A DNA stretch of 64,000 nt from Sporichthya polymorpha DSM 43042 (lineage in GTDB: Bacteria; Actinomycetota; Actinomycetes; Sporichthyales; Sporichthyaceae), in assembly GCF_000384115.1 (NCBI RefSeq), contig NZ_KB913029.1, positions 4,253,057 through 4,317,056 on the forward strand. The letters are read 5' to 3'. Positions 1-12,066 of the stretch are shown here, one piece after another; position 1 is the first letter of the stretch; each line of letters starts with the position of its first letter. A program made the position numbers and the translations under genes. Below the pieces are notes generated by a model, which saw only the letters and a program-made list of their open reading frames with translations, was not told the origin of the DNA and made no database searches.

Positions 1-2241
<2,241 letters not shown>

Positions 2242-2254
2242 GGGACGCACACGC

Positions 2255-3295
2255 ATGAAGCTCTACACCGCACTGACCCGCAAGGCCCTGTTCGCCTCCG
2301 GCGGCGGGGATCCGGAGGCGGCGCACCACCGGACGATCCGCCTGCTGGAGGAGGCGGGGAGCACACCGCGCCGACGGGCCGCCCTGGCCCGCCTGCCGCG
2401 GCCCACCGCGCCGACGACGGTGTTCGGCATCCGGTTCCCGAATCCGGTCGGCCTGGCGGCCGGGATGGACAAGGACGGGGTGGCGATCCCGGCCTGGGGC
2501 GCGCTCGGCTTCGGCTTCGCCGAGGTCGGCACGGTCACCTGGCACGCGCAGCCGGGCAACCCGCAGCCGCGGCTGTTCCGGGCGGTCTCCTCCGAGGCGA
2601 TCGTGAACCGGATGGGCTTCAACAACCGCGGCGCCGAGGCGATGGCCGCGCGCCTCGGTGCGCTCGGCCCGGCGCCGATCCCGATCGGCATCAGCCTCGG
2701 CAAGTCGAAGGTGACGCCGGTCGAGGACGCGACCGAGGACTACCTGAACTCCCTCAAGGTGCTCCTGCCGTACGCCGACTACGTCGCGGTCAACGTCTCC
2801 TCGCCGAACACGCCCGGCCTGCGCTCGCTGCAGGACAAGGGCGCGCTCGACGAGCTGCTCGCCGCGCTGCGCGGGTACACGGTGTCGACCGCCGGACCGG
2901 CCGGTCCGGTGCCGCTGCTGGTGAAGATCGCTCCCGACCTCACCGACTCCGCGATCGCCGAGGTGCTCGAGGTCTGCACCGCCCGCGGTGTCGCCGGGAT
3001 CATCGCGACGAACACGACGATCTCGCGGGACGGACTCGCTCCCGCGGACCGTTACCTGGCCGACGAGGCCGGCGGCCTGTCGGGCCGGCCGGTCCACGCG
3101 ATGTCCGTCCGGACCGTCGCGTTCGTCGTGAAGGAGGCCGGCGACTCGCTGCCGGTCATCGGCGTCGGCGGGATCCTCGACCCCGACGACGCGACCCGCA
3201 TGTTCGATGCCGGCGCTCAGCTGGTCCAGCTCTACACCGGCTTCGTCTACCGGGGTCCCGGCCTGGTCCGCGGCATCGTCAAGCGCGCTCGCTGA
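2255..3295 (+). CDS. pyrD: Dihydroorotate dehydrogenase (quinone), class 2
   Basis: The 346-residue protein oxidises dihydroorotate to orotate at the membrane, passing electrons to quinone (fourth step of pyrimidine synthesis). Class 2 is indicated by the length, the N-terminal helical extension ([20 protein letters not shown]) and the FMN-barrel motifs [36 protein letters not shown] and [11 protein letters not shown]. The ATG at 2255 lies 13 bases after carB and matches the usual family start. The 3' end overlaps the end of the convergent M16 peptidase gene by 17 bases, with no terminator between them. Confidence 0.96.
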   Translation: MKLYTALTRKALFASGGGDPEAAHHRTIRLLEEAGSTPRRRAALARLPRPTAPTTVFGIRFPNPVGLAAGMDKDGVAIPAWGALGFGFAEVGTVTWHAQPGNPQPRLFRAVSSEAIVNRMGFNNRGAEAMAARLGALGPAPIPIGISLGKSKVTPVEDATEDYLNSLKVLLPYADYVAVNVSSPNTPGLRSLQDKGALDELLAALRGYTVSTAGPAGPVPLLVKIAPDLTDSAIAEVLEVCTARGVAGIIATNTTISRDGLAPADRYLADEAGGLSGRPVHAMSVRTVAFVVKEAGDSLPVIGVGGILDPDDATRMFDAGAQLVQLYTGFVYRGPGLVRGIVKRAR

Positions 3296-5999
3296 CGAGC
3301 ACCCGCCCGTCCGCGTCCACCTCGACGAACTCGCCGAGCGCGAGTTCGCCGAGTTGCGGCGTGACCGTTCCGCGGTCGCCGACGACGACCAGGACCATCT
3401 CGTCCAGGTCGAGGAAGTCGGCCAGGAGCTGCCGCAGTGAGGCCGGCGTCAGGTCGGCGACCCGGCCGGGCAGGCCGTCGTAGAAGTCGGTCGGCAGACC
3501 GCACTGGAAGAGCCCCGCTGTCGTCCGCGCGGCGGCGGACGTGGTCGGGAACAGCTGCGCGATCGACGCCACCAGTGACTGCCGCGCCTTGGTCAGCTCC
3601 TCGTCGGTCACGGGCTCGCCGATGATCCGCTCGAGCTCGACGAAGATCTCGCGGATCGCCGGCCCGGTCTGGCGGGCGTCGACCGCGGTGTCGATGAGGA
3701 ACGGGGTCGGTCCGCGGCCGCCGGTGAAGAACGAGAACGCGCCGTAGGTGTAGCCCTTGTCCTCGCGGAGATTGCCGTTGAGCCGGCTCGTGAACAGGCC
3801 GCCGAGCACGAGGTTGCCGACGGCCAGCGGGTCGAACCGCGCGTCACCGCGGGGCCGACCCGGCAGGCCGAGCCGCAGCGCGGTCTGCGTCGCGCCCGGC
3901 ATGTCGACGAAGGCCAGCCGGGGGCCGGAGCGCCGGGCCGGACCCGGCGTCGGCGGCGTCTCGCCGGCGCCCTCCCACGACCCGAACGCGGACTGCGCGA
4001 GCTCGCGCGCCCGCGCCTCGTCGACGTCACCGGTGAGGATCAGCGCACACGTCGCCGGGGTGAAGGTCTTGCCGTGAAGCTCCGTCAGATCGTCGACGGT
4101 CACCCGGCCCACGCCGTCGGGATTGCCGACCGACCGGTGGTCGTAGGGGTGGGCCGGTCCGTAGATCAGCGGGAGGATCGCCGAGCGCGCCACCTCGCCG
4201 ACGTCGGCGCGGGCGCCGCGGATCTCGTCCTGCTGCTGCTTGCGCAGCCGGGCGACGTCCTCCTCGCGCAGGCCGGGGCGCTGGACGAGGTCGGCGAGCA
4301 GGTGGAGGCCGTCCGACGCCTTGTCGCTGAGCAGGTTGATGCTCAGCGTGAGGGCGTCCATCTCCGCCGTTGAGCGCAGACTCGCGCCGAGCGCGGACAC
4401 CTCGGCCGCGGTCCGGTCGGGGGTGCGGCCGGCGTCGCCCTCGCGAAGGACACGGCCGAGCAGCTCGGTCGCCCCGGCGCGGTCGTGCGGATCGGCGGCG
4501 CTGCCGCCGAGGGCGACGACCGAGGCCGTGACGAGCGGGAGGCGCCCCATCGGGACGGTGAAGACCCGCAGCCCGTTGGGCAGGGTGAAGCCGCCGATGC
4601 GGGGGAGTGTCGTGGGCACCTGCGGACCGGGGCCGGGGACGGCGTCGCGCCAGGATTCGGCCGAGACCACCGGCTCCGACTCCGCGGGCAGGACGGTCGG
4701 CTCCGGCGGGTCCGGCGGGAGGTGCCGCGGCCCGGGCTGGGTCTCGATCACCAGCCGACGGTCGGTCAGATAGCGGTTCGCGAACTCGCGCAGGCTCTGC
4801 GCGGTCACGGCCCGGTAGGCCGCGAGGTCCTGGGCCAGGTAGTCCGGCGTTCCCGTGTAGTGGTTGTAGAGGTTGAGCTTGTCGGCACGGTCGCCGAACC
4901 CGCCGATCGCCTCAACGGAACGGATCGTCGCGACGAGGGCGTTGGTCTTCGCCGCCTCCACGCGGTCGGCGTCGAGGTCGGCCGCGCGCACCTGCGCCAG
5001 GACGTCGTCGACCTCCCGCAGCAGCTCGGCGGTGGTGTGCCCGGACGCGGCGACGACCTCGATCTGGAAGGCCGAGCCCTGACCGTGCGAGTCCTGGTAG
5101 GCGTAGACCGACGTCGCCACCTTGAGCTCGCGGATCAGGCGCGTCCGCAGCAGGCTGTGCGCGTCGCCGGCGAGGACGTGGGCGAGCACGTCGGCGTCGG
5201 CGTCACCCTCCGCGAAGGCGAGCGCGGACGGCCAGGCGAGCGTCAGCTTCGGCAGCACGACGTCGTCGGTGAGGGTGAGCCGGCGCTCCTCGGTCAGGTC
5301 GGGGGCCCGGTGCACCTGCCGCGGGACGTCGGCACCGCGCGGGATCGTGCCGAAGTACTTCTCGACGAGCTCGCGGGCACGGGCCGGGTCGAAGTTCCCG
5401 GTGATGGCCAGCGTCGCGTTGTTCGGGACGTAGTAGGTCCGGAAGAAGTCGCGGACGTCGTCGAGCTGGGTCGACGCGATGTCGGTGTGCGAGCCGATGA
5501 TCGACGCGTGGTACGGGTGCGGCGCCGGGAACAGGATCTCGTTCACGGCCTGGTAGGTCAGCGCGTACGGGGCCTGCTCCCAGTTCTGCCGCCGCTCGTT
5601 ACGGACCACCGCGATCTGGTTCGCGAGGTTCCGGGCGTCCAGGCAGTCGAGCAGGTAGGCCATCCGGTCGCTCTCGATCCAGAGCGCCAGCTCGAGCTGC
5701 TCGGGCGGCAGGTTCGGGATGACGTAGTTCGTGTAGTCGTTGTGCGTCGAGGCGTTCGTGTACGCCCCGACCGACTCGGTGAGGATGTCGATCAGCTCGC
5801 CGGGGACGTGCCCGGAGCCCTCGAACATCATGTGCTCGAAGAGGTGGGCGAACCCCGTCGAACCGGGCCGCTCGTCGACCGCACCGACGTGGTACCAGAG
5901 GTTCGTCGCCACCGTGGCCGCCGCCGGCTCGGGGGAGAGGATCACCTCGAGTCCGTTGTCGAGGACGTACTTCTCGACCGGGATCGAGATCTCCACCAA
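3279..5999 (-). CDS. M16 family zinc metallopeptidase, single-chain two-module form
   Basis: About 906 residues. The N-terminal module carries the inverted zinc motif HLFEH (His52, Glu55, His56) and a downstream glutamate-rich helix (NERRQNWEQ) that should supply the third ligand. The second module, from about residue 470, has the same fold signature ([18 protein letters not shown]) but no HxxEH where it would be expected ([10 protein letters not shown]), so it is probably the inactive clamp half. Many bacteria encode these halves as two genes. TTG at 5999 or GTG at 5996 is preferred because a GGGGGG ribosome site sits just upstream; the frame is open further upstream to 6083. No signal peptide is seen, so it is probably cytoplasmic. 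Confidence 0.88.
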   Translation of the reverse strand: MVEISIPVEKYVLDNGLEVILSPEPAAATVATNLWYHVGAVDERPGSTGFAHLFEHMMFEGSGHVPGELIDILTESVGAYTNASTHNDYTNYVIPNLPPEQLELALWIESDRMAYLLDCLDARNLANQIAVVRNERRQNWEQAPYALTYQAVNEILFPAPHPYHASIIGSHTDIASTQLDDVRDFFRTYYVPNNATLAITGNFDPARARELVEKYFGTIPRGADVPRQVHRAPDLTEERRLTLTDDVVLPKLTLAWPSALAFAEGDADADVLAHVLAGDAHSLLRTRLIRELKVATSVYAYQDSHGQGSAFQIEVVAASGHTTAELLREVDDVLAQVRAADLDADRVEAAKTNALVATIRSVEAIGGFGDRADKLNLYNHYTGTPDYLAQDLAAYRAVTAQSLREFANRYLTDRRLVIETQPGPRHLPPDPPEPTVLPAESEPVVSAESWRDAVPGPGPQVPTTLPRIGGFTLPNGLRVFTVPMGRLPLVTASVVALGGSAADPHDRAGATELLGRVLREGDAGRTPDRTAAEVSALGASLRSTAEMDALTLSINLLSDKASDGLHLLADLVQRPGLREEDVARLRKQQQDEIRGARADVGEVARSAILPLIYGPAHPYDHRSVGNPDGVGRVTVDDLTELHGKTFTPATCALILTGDVDEARARELAQSAFGSWEGAGETPPTPGPARRSGPRLAFVDMPGATQTALRLGLPGRPRGDARFDPLAVGNLVLGGLFTSRLNGNLREDKGYTYGAFSFFTGGRGPTPFLIDTAVDARQTGPAIREIFVELERIIGEPVTDEELTKARQSLVASIAQLFPTTSAAARTTAGLFQCGLPTDFYDGLPGRVADLTPASLRQLLADFLDLDEMVLVVVGDRGTVTPQLGELALGEFVEVDADGRVLVSERA

Positions 6000-6065
6000 T
6001 ACCCCCCAGGACTTCGCACCGGCGCCTGCGTTCCACCCTAGGCGCGCGCCGGGGTCTGGACAGAA

Positions 6066-6095
6066 ACTCGTGTGAGATGACAATCTCTAGCGAGT
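6066..6095. promoter_or_regulatory. Two-armed palindrome, candidate operator of the sulfate uptake operon
   Basis: Outer arms ACTCG (6066-6070) and CGAGT (6091-6095) and inner arms GAGAT (6074-6078) and ATCTC (6083-6087) share one centre at 6080.5. The site covers the proposed -35 element of the sulfate operon and lies between it and the divergent peptidase gene. Binding by a sulfur-status regulator is inference; the motif is not one I can assign to a named family. Confidence 0.45.
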
Positions 6096-6106
6096 TGCTG
6101 GACAAT
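6077..6106 (+). promoter_or_regulatory. Candidate promoter of the sulfate transporter operon
   Basis: ATGACA (6077-6082) and GACAAT (6101-6106) are separated by 18 bases and resemble -35 and -10 elements. The ATG at 6105 falls inside the -10 box, which favours ATG 6135 as the translation start of the binding protein. Confidence 0.4.
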
Positions 6107-6134
6107 GAACTCCAGTAAGTCGATACTCCATGTC

Positions 6135-7205
6135 ATGTTTACCGCCCGCCCGCGTGGCTCCGTTCTGTCCCGCCGTCAGTTCACGGCCCTGTTCACCGGC
6201 ACCGCCGGAGCCGTCCTCCTCTCCGCGTGCGGGGGTGGCTCCGACGACACCGTCGGCAGCTCGTCCTCGACGGAGGGCTCCTCGGCGCCCCAGAGCGGCA
6301 AGGGCACTCTCGCCCTGGTCGCGTTCGCGGTGCCGAAGGTCGGCTTCGACAAGCTGATCCCCGCGTTCAACGCGACCGAGGCCGGGTCCGGCGTCTTCTT
6401 CTCGCAGTCCTACGGCGCCTCCGGCGACCAGTCCCGCAAGGTCGAGGCCGGCCTGCCGACCGACATCGTCCTGTTCTCCCTCGAGCCCGACATGACCCGC
6501 CTGGTCAAGGCCGGCCTCGTCGACGCGAACTGGAAGGACGGCGAGTTCCACGGCGTCCCGGCCAGCTCCGTCGTCACGCTCGTCGTCCGCAAGGGCAACC
6601 CGAAGAACATCAAGGACTGGGACGACCTGGTCCGCGACGACATCGAGATCGTCAGCCCGAACCCGCTCTCGTCCGGCTCCGCCAAGTGGAACCTGCTCGC
6701 GCCGTACCTCTGGAAGAGCAACGGCGGCGAGGACCAGCAGGCCGGTCTGGACCTGGTCAAGGGCATCGTCGACAACCTCAAGGGCCAGCCGAAGTCCGGC
6801 CGCGAGGCCTCCGAGCTGTTCACCGCCGGCACGGGCGACGTCCTGCTCAGCTACGAGAACGAGGCGATCCTCCTCGTGAACGACGGCGAGGACGTCGAGT
6901 ACGTCACCCCGCCGTCGACCCTGCTGATCGAGAACCCGTTCGCGATCGTCAACAAGACCAAGAGCCGCGAGGCCGCCGAGGCCTTCCGCGACTTCCTGTA
7001 CTCCGACGAGGGTCAGCGCCTGTGGGGCGAGGCCGGCTTCCGCCCGGTGAAGTCGAACATCTTCTCCGAGTTCTCGGACAAGTACCCGTCGCCCGAGAAG
7101 CTCTGGAAGATCGACGAGCTGGGTGGCTGGGACAAGATCAACGCCGAGCTCTTCGACGCCGACAACGGCCTGATCACGAAGATCTACACCGAGATCAACT
7201 CGTGA
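6135..7205 (+). CDS. sbp: Sulfate ABC transporter, substrate-binding lipoprotein
   Basis: An extracytoplasmic solute-binding lipoprotein of the sulfate/thiosulfate family. The N-terminus has a twin-arginine-like SRRQF stretch, a hydrophobic core and the lipobox LLSAC followed by a Gly/Ser linker. Family motifs include FSQSYGASGDQSRKVEAGL, NPLSSGSAKWN and FAIVNKTKSREAAEAFRDFL. It heads a four-gene operon with both permeases and the ATPase. ATG 6135 is chosen over ATG 6105 because the latter overlaps the likely -10 box; no clear ribosome site precedes either. Specificity among sulfate, thiosulfate and molybdate is inferred from family and operon structure. Confidence 0.9.
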   Translation: MFTARPRGSVLSRRQFTALFTGTAGAVLLSACGGGSDDTVGSSSSTEGSSAPQSGKGTLALVAFAVPKVGFDKLIPAFNATEAGSGVFFSQSYGASGDQSRKVEAGLPTDIVLFSLEPDMTRLVKAGLVDANWKDGEFHGVPASSVVTLVVRKGNPKNIKDWDDLVRDDIEIVSPNPLSSGSAKWNLLAPYLWKSNGGEDQQAGLDLVKGIVDNLKGQPKSGREASELFTAGTGDVLLSYENEAILLVNDGEDVEYVTPPSTLLIENPFAIVNKTKSREAAEAFRDFLYSDEGQRLWGEAGFRPVKSNIFSEFSDKYPSPEKLWKIDELGGWDKINAELFDADNGLITKIYTEINS

Positions 7206-8071
7206 GTCTGGCCCTCGACTCTCCGGGGACGCCGGCGGCCGCTCCGGCGCCGGCGCCCCGGCGTTCCCGGCGGCGGATGTTCGCGCCGCCGGTCGGCGGG
7301 ATCGGGCCGGTCGGCCTCGGGGTCGCCACGCTGTGGTTGTCGCTGATCGTGCTGCTGCCGCTCGCCGCGGTCGCGACGAAGTCCTTCGAGAAGGGCCCGG
7401 ACGGGTTCTGGGACGCGGTCACCGCGCCGTCGGCCAAAGCGGCGCTGACGTTCACGCTCGGCGTCTCGGTGCTCGTGGCGCTGATCAACGTGCTCGTCGG
7501 GACGCTGATCGCGTGGGTCCTCGTGCGCGACGAGTTCCCCGGCAAGGGCGTCGTCAACGCCCTGATCGACCTGCCGTTCGCCCTGCCGACGATCGTCGCG
7601 AGCATCGTGCTGCTCAGCCTGTACGGCCCGCGCAGCCCGATCGACGTCAACCTCGTCGCGACCAAGCCGGCCGTCGTGCTCGCGCTGCTGTTCGTGACGC
7701 TGCCGTTCGTCGTGCGCACGGTGCAACCGGTGCTGATGGAGCTCGACGCCGAGGCCGAGGAGGCCGCGGCGTCGCTCGGGGCGAGCAACGTCGTGATCTT
7801 CCGCCGGATCATCCTGCCGGCGCTCGCGCCCGCGCTGCTCTCCGGCGCGGGGCTCGCGTTCGCCCGGGCGATCGGCGAGTTCGGCTCGGTCGTGCTCATC
7901 GGTGGCGGCATCCCGCGCGACACCGAGGTCGCGTCGCAGTACATCGCCACGCAGATCGAGGTGGACCGTCCGGTGAACGCGGCCGCGGTGTCGGTCGCCC
8001 TGCTCGCGATCTCGTTCCTGGTCCTGCTGGTGCTGCGGGTCGTCGGCGCCCGCGCGGCGCGGAGGCACTGA
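7202..8071 (+). CDS. cysT: Sulfate ABC transporter permease CysT
   Basis: A 289-residue membrane permease (binding-protein-dependent transport inner-membrane component) with about six hydrophobic segments from residue 40 on. The cytoplasmic EAA loop is visible as EAAASLGASNVVIFRRIILP, which contacts the ATPase. GEFGSVVLIGG is typical of CysT/CysU. The GTG start overlaps the stop of the binding protein by 4 bases (GTGA), indicating translational coupling. A Pro/Ala/Arg-rich N-terminal tail precedes the first membrane segment. Confidence 0.93.
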   Translation: MSLALDSPGTPAAAPAPAPRRSRRRMFAPPVGGIGPVGLGVATLWLSLIVLLPLAAVATKSFEKGPDGFWDAVTAPSAKAALTFTLGVSVLVALINVLVGTLIAWVLVRDEFPGKGVVNALIDLPFALPTIVASIVLLSLYGPRSPIDVNLVATKPAVVLALLFVTLPFVVRTVQPVLMELDAEAEEAAASLGASNVVIFRRIILPALAPALLSGAGLAFARAIGEFGSVVLIGGGIPRDTEVASQYIATQIEVDRPVNAAAVSVALLAISFLVLLVLRVVGARAARRH

Positions 8072-8075
8072 CGCC

Positions 8076-8882
8076 GTGCAGACCAGGACCTCCACCAAAC
8101 TGACGCTGCGTCTGCTCGCGCTCGGGTACCTCGGGATCCTGCTCGCGGTGCCGCTGGGCATGATCTTCTGGCGCACGTTCGAGAACGGCTTCGGCCCGTT
8201 CTGGGACTCCGTCACGACGCCCGCGTGCCAGTCGGCGATCCAGCTCTCGCTGCTGATCGTGGCGATCGTCGTGCCGATCAACGTCGTGTTCGGCGTGATC
8301 ACCGCCCTGGCCCTGGCCCGCGGGAAGTTCCCGGGCCGCGGCATCGTCCAGGCGATCGTCGACCTGCCGTTCGCGGTCTCGCCGGTCGTCGTCGGTGTCT
8401 CGCTGATCCTGCTCTGGGGTGTCAACGGCTGGTTCGGCGCGCTCGCCGAGAACGGCTTCCGGATCATCTTCTCGCTGCCCGGCATGATCCTGGCGACGAT
8501 CTTCGTGACGCTGCCGTTCGTCGTGCGCGAGGTCGAGCCCGTGCTGCACGAGATCGGCGACGAGCAGGAACAGGCCGCCGCCACCCTCGGGGCCTCGCGC
8601 TGGCAGACGTTCTGGCGCATCACGCTGCCGGCCATCCGCTGGGGCCTGGTCTACGGCGTCGTGCTCACCGTCGCGCGTTCGCTGGGGGAGTTCGGTGCGC
8701 TGACGGTCGTCGCGGGCGGCGTCCCCGGGGAGTCGCAGACGCTGACGCTGCTCGTGCACGCCCGCTACACCGACGACCGCAACACGTTCGGGGCGTACTC
8801 GGCCGCGACCGTGCTGATGGGTCTGGCCCTGCTCACCCTGCTCCTGATGACCCTCGTCAACCGCCGGAGGACGAAGCAGTGA
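8076..8882 (+). CDS. cysW: Sulfate ABC transporter permease CysW
   Basis: A 268-residue permease and partner of CysT. Six membrane segments are apparent and the EAA-type loop reads [20 protein letters not shown]. The family motif [20 protein letters not shown] is near the C-terminus. The GTG start lies 4 bases after the CysT stop, with GGAGG 11 bases upstream as ribosome site. The product heterodimerises with CysT to form the membrane channel. Confidence 0.93.
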   Translation: MQTRTSTKLTLRLLALGYLGILLAVPLGMIFWRTFENGFGPFWDSVTTPACQSAIQLSLLIVAIVVPINVVFGVITALALARGKFPGRGIVQAIVDLPFAVSPVVVGVSLILLWGVNGWFGALAENGFRIIFSLPGMILATIFVTLPFVVREVEPVLHEIGDEQEQAAATLGASRWQTFWRITLPAIRWGLVYGVVLTVARSLGEFGALTVVAGGVPGESQTLTLLVHARYTDDRNTFGAYSAATVLMGLALLTLLLMTLVNRRRTKQ

Positions 8883-9862
8883 TCACCGTCTCCAACGTCA
8901 CCAAGTTCTACTCGGACTTCAAGGCCCTCGACGACGTCTCGCTCGTCGTCCCGGACGGGTCGCTGACCGCGCTGCTCGGGCCGTCGGGCTCGGGCAAGAC
9001 GTCGCTGCTGCGCGTCATCGCGGGGCTCGAGGAGCCCGACGCGGGTGCGGTCGTGATCTCGGGTCAGGACGTCACCCACGTCCGTCCGCAGGGCCGCAAC
9101 ATCGGCTTCGTGTTCCAGCACTACGCGGCGTTCAAGCACATGACGGTGCGGGACAACGTTGCCTTCGGTCTGACGATCCGAAAGAAGCCGAAGGCGCAGA
9201 TCGACGCCCGCGTCGACGAACTGCTCGGCATCGTCGGTCTCGCCGGGTATCACGACCGGTACCCGAACCAGCTCTCCGGCGGTCAGCGCCAACGCATGGC
9301 GCTCGCCCGGGCGCTCGCGGTGGACCCGAAGGTCCTCCTGCTCGACGAGCCGTTCGGCGCCCTGGACGCGAAGGTCCGTGAGGAGCTCCGCGCGTGGCTG
9401 CGCCGCCTCCACGACGAGGTGCACGTCACCACCGTCCTGGTCACGCACGACCAGGAGGAGGCGATGGACGTCGCCGGGCACATCGTGGTGATGAACGCCG
9501 GCCGCATCGAGCAGGTCGGCACGCCCCGCGAGGTCTACGAGAACCCGCAGACCGAGTTCGTCCTGCGGTTCCTGGGGCCGGTGGCGACCCTGCGCGGCCG
9601 CCTCGTCCGCCCCCACGACCTCGTTCTGTCGCGGCACGCGTCGGCGGGTTCGGTCGCGGGCAAGGTCAACCGCGTCACGCATCTGGGGTTCGAGGTGCGG
9701 GTCGAGGTGCGCACCCACGACGAGGAGATCGTCACCGCGCAGCTGACCCGCGGCGAGGCCTGGCACCTCGGGATCGAGGCGGGGGACGAGGTGCACATCA
9801 CCGCCGAGACGGCCCCGCGGCGCCCCGGCACGGGCGCGCACGACCCGATCGCGGTCGTCTGA
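8879..9862 (+). CDS. cysA: Sulfate ABC transporter ATP-binding protein
   Basis: A 327-residue ATPase with Walker [10 protein letters not shown]-loop [14 protein letters not shown], signature [15 protein letters not shown], Walker [13 protein letters not shown] and switch histidine [10 protein letters not shown]. The C-terminal 90 residues form the TOBE-like regulatory region, with the CysA-type sequence [19 protein letters not shown]. The GTG start overlaps the CysW stop by 4 bases. It is the last gene of the operon; pyrF follows 30 bases later from its own apparent promoter. Confidence 0.94.
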   Translation: MITVSNVTKFYSDFKALDDVSLVVPDGSLTALLGPSGSGKTSLLRVIAGLEEPDAGAVVISGQDVTHVRPQGRNIGFVFQHYAAFKHMTVRDNVAFGLTIRKKPKAQIDARVDELLGIVGLAGYHDRYPNQLSGGQRQRMALARALAVDPKVLLLDEPFGALDAKVREELRAWLRRLHDEVHVTTVLVTHDQEEAMDVAGHIVVMNAGRIEQVGTPREVYENPQTEFVLRFLGPVATLRGRLVRPHDLVLSRHASAGSVAGKVNRVTHLGFEVRVEVRTHDEEIVTAQLTRGEAWHLGIEAGDEVHITAETAPRRPGTGAHDPIAVV

Positions 9863-9879
9863 GAGTGCTCCGCGGGTCG

Positions 9880-9885
9880 TAGGGT
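9880..9885 (+). promoter_or_regulatory. -10 element of pyrF, probable leaderless start
   Basis: TAGGGT lies 7 bases before the pyrF ATG at 9893, so transcription would start at or next to the start codon. No ribosome site is present in the gap. The -35 region is not clear. Confidence 0.4.
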
Positions 9886-9892
9886 CGAGACC

Positions 9893-10723
9893 ATGACGGA
9901 ACCCTTCGGTCAGCGGCTCTGGAACGCGGTCGCCTCGCACGGCCCGCTGTGCGTCGGGATCGACCCCCACGCCTCGCTCCTGGCGGCCTGGGGGCTCCCG
10001 GACGACGCCGGCGGGGCGGAGCGGTTCGGCCGCACCGTGGTCGAGGCGCTGGCCGGGCGCGTAGCCGTCGTGAAGCCGCAGTCGGCGTTCTTCGAGCGGT
10101 TCGGCGCGGCCGGGGTGTCGGCGCTGGAGCGCACGGTCGCGGACGCGCGGGCGGCCGGTCTGCTGGTCCTGCTCGACGTCAAGCGCGGCGACATCGGGAC
10201 GACCGCCGCCGCCTACGCGCAGGCCTACCTGGACCCCGCCAGTCCGCTCTGCGCGGACGCCCTGACCGTCTCGCCCTACCTGGGCTTCGGCTCGCTGCAG
10301 CCCTTCCTCGACGCCGCGGCGGCCCACGGCGGCGGCGTCTTCGTGCTCGCCCTGACCTCCAACCCGGAGGGGCCGCAGGTGCAGCACGCGCGTACCGCCG
10401 AGGGACGCACCGTGGCGGGGAGCATGCTCTCCGCAGTCGCGGCCGCGAACGCGGGGCAGGCTCCGCAGGGTTCGATCGGCGTCGTCGTCGGCGCCACGAT
10501 CGGTGACACGGCAGAGGACCTGGCGATCAACGGTCCGCTCCTCGTGCCCGGCCTGGGTGCGCAGGGTGGCGGCGCGGACGACCTGCGCCGGCTCTTCGGT
10601 CCCGTCGCCCCGCACGTCCTGCCGAGCGTCTCCCGGGAGATCCTCGGGGCGGGCCCGGATCCGGCGGCGCTGGCGGATGCCGCCGCCCGGGCCGGTGACC
10701 TGTACGCAGCCGTTTTGCGGTAG
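9893..10723 (+). CDS. pyrF: Orotidine 5'-phosphate decarboxylase
   Basis: A 276-residue enzyme that decarboxylates OMP to UMP. It is the longer type 2 form common in actinobacteria. The catalytic lysine loop is LLDVKRGDIGTTAAAYAQAY, and substrate-phosphate residues lie around VPGLGAQGG and SVSREIL. ATG 9893 follows a TAGGGT box by 7 bases. It is separated from pyrD by 6.6 kb of transporter and peptidase genes, whereas these genes are often neighbours in actinobacteria. Confidence 0.96.
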   Translation: MTEPFGQRLWNAVASHGPLCVGIDPHASLLAAWGLPDDAGGAERFGRTVVEALAGRVAVVKPQSAFFERFGAAGVSALERTVADARAAGLLVLLDVKRGDIGTTAAAYAQAYLDPASPLCADALTVSPYLGFGSLQPFLDAAAAHGGGVFVLALTSNPEGPQVQHARTAEGRTVAGSMLSAVAAANAGQAPQGSIGVVVGATIGDTAEDLAINGPLLVPGLGAQGGGADDLRRLFGPVAPHVLPSVSREILGAGPDPAALADAAARAGDLYAAVLR

Positions 10724-10726
10724 CGT
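10721..10726 (+). promoter_or_regulatory. -10 element, candidate mihF promoter
   Basis: TAGCGT overlaps the pyrF stop codon and lies about 70 bases before the mihF GTG. It would give a short leader containing the mihF ribosome site GAGGTG. Weak evidence only. Confidence 0.25.
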
Positions 10727-10795
10727 CGCCGCTGGTGGCACGGCGGATGCCATCACGAAGTCGAGTCCGAACGAGTAAGTCGAGGTGACCCTGCC

Positions 10796-11113
10796 GTGGC
10801 CCTTCCCCCGCTGACTCCCGAGCAGCGTGCCGCAGCACTTGAGAAGGCCGCCATTGCCCGGCGGGAGCGCGCCGAGGTGAAGAACCGCCTCAAGCACTCC
10901 GGGGCCTCCCTCGCGCAGGTGATCAAGGAGGGGCAGGAGAACGAGATTATCGGCAAGATGAAGGTCTCGGCCCTGCTCGAATCCATGCCGGGTGTCGGCA
11001 AGGTGCGCGCGAAGCAGATCATGGAGCGCCTGGGCATCTCCGAGACGCGTCGCGTCCGCGGCCTCGGCACGAACCAGATCGCGGCGCTCGAGCGCGACTT
11101 CGGCTCGAGCTGA
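10796..11113 (+). CDS. mihF: Actinobacterial integration host factor
   Basis: A 105-residue nucleoid-associated, DNA-bending protein of the actinobacterial mIHF family, unrelated in sequence to enterobacterial IHF. Visible features are the basic N-terminal helix ([20 protein letters not shown]) and the helix-two-turn-helix segment [20 protein letters not shown] with [11 protein letters not shown]. The GTG start follows GAGGTG. The position directly before gmk is characteristic of actinobacteria and supports the name. Confidence 0.95.
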   Translation: MALPPLTPEQRAAALEKAAIARRERAEVKNRLKHSGASLAQVIKEGQENEIIGKMKVSALLESMPGVGKVRAKQIMERLGISETRRVRGLGTNQIAALERDFGSS

Positions 11114-11115
11114 GC

Positions 11116-11712
11116 TTGTCCGCATCTGACGGGGCGTCGGTTCCGGCCCCCCGCCTGATCGTGCTCTCCGGGCCGTCAGGGGTGGGCAAGTCGACGCTCC
11201 TGGCGTACCTGCGCACGCACAACCCGGAGTGGTGGCTGTCGGTCTCCGCGACGACTCGCTTCCCGCGCCCGGGAGAGCGGCACGGTGTCGAGTACTACTT
11301 CGTCAGCCGGGCCGACTTCGAGGCGATGGCTGCCGCCGGCGACCTGCTGGAGTGGGCCGAGTTCGCGGGCAATCTCTACGGCACACCGCGGCTGCCGGTC
11401 GAGGACCGGCTGGCCTCCGGCCAGTCCGTCCTGCTGGAGCTGGAGCTGGAGGGTGCCCGGCAGGTCCGGCAGGCGATGCCGGAGGCGCTGCTGGTCTTCC
11501 TCAAGCCGCCGAGCTGGGACGAGCTGGTCCGCCGGCTCACCCACCGCGGCACCGAGCCGCAGGACGTCATCGACGCCCGCCTGGCCCGTGCGCGGGAGGA
11601 ACTCGCGGCCGAGTCCGAGTTCGACGTGTCGCTGGTCAACACGTCGGTCGAGGACGTGGCCGCCGAACTGGTAGCCTTGACCCGGGCGCCGAGTCCACGA
11701 CCCGCCCCCTGA
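11116..11712 (+). CDS. gmk: Guanylate kinase
   Basis: A 198-residue enzyme that phosphorylates GMP to GDP with ATP. The P-loop is [11 protein letters not shown], the GMP-binding segment includes [19 protein letters not shown], and the lid reads RRLTHRGTE. The TTG start is 2 bases after the mihF stop and gives the usual short N-terminus before the P-loop; no other start lies close enough. It is followed by rpoZ, as in many bacteria. Confidence 0.95.
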   Translation: MSASDGASVPAPRLIVLSGPSGVGKSTLLAYLRTHNPEWWLSVSATTRFPRPGERHGVEYYFVSRADFEAMAAAGDLLEWAEFAGNLYGTPRLPVEDRLASGQSVLLELELEGARQVRQAMPEALLVFLKPPSWDELVRRLTHRGTEPQDVIDARLARAREELAAESEFDVSLVNTSVEDVAAELVALTRAPSPRPAP

Positions 11713-11765
11713 CCTGCACCGATGCGGGTCGCGAATCGCTCCAGACCCCTGCTGAAAGGCACCAC

Positions 11766-12041
11766 GTGTCCGCTTCCGCCACCGGCGAGGGCATCACCAA
11801 CCCGCCGATCGACGAGCTGCTCGAGGCCACCGACTCCAAATACAGCCTGGTGTCCTACGCCGCCAAGCGGGCCCGGCAGATCAACGCGTACTACTCGCAG
11901 CTCGGCGAGGGCCTGCTCGAGTACGTCGGGCCGCTGGTCGAGACCCACGTCCACGAGAAGCCGCTCTCGATCGCGATGCGCGAGATCAACGCCGGCCTGC
12001 TCACGTCCGAGCCGCTCGAGCCCGCCCCGACCGCGGTCTGA
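11766..12041 (+). CDS. rpoZ: DNA-directed RNA polymerase omega subunit
   Basis: A 91-residue subunit that helps assemble beta' into RNA polymerase. Omega motifs are [34 protein letters not shown] and the C-terminal [13 protein letters not shown]. The GTG start follows GAAAGG with six bases between. The same frame is open far upstream through gmk, but the family start is at this GTG. It lies between gmk and coaBC, the normal actinobacterial order. Confidence 0.95.
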   Translation: MSASATGEGITNPPIDELLEATDSKYSLVSYAAKRARQINAYYSQLGEGLLEYVGPLVETHVHEKPLSIAMREINAGLLTSEPLEPAPTAV

Positions 12042-12066
12042 CCGCGGTCGAACGTACCCGCCGGCC

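Noticed and set aside
6105-6134. ATG 6105 as start of the sulfate-binding protein
   Set aside because: It lies inside the likely -10 element, and the ten extra residues add nothing to the signal peptide. It remains possible.
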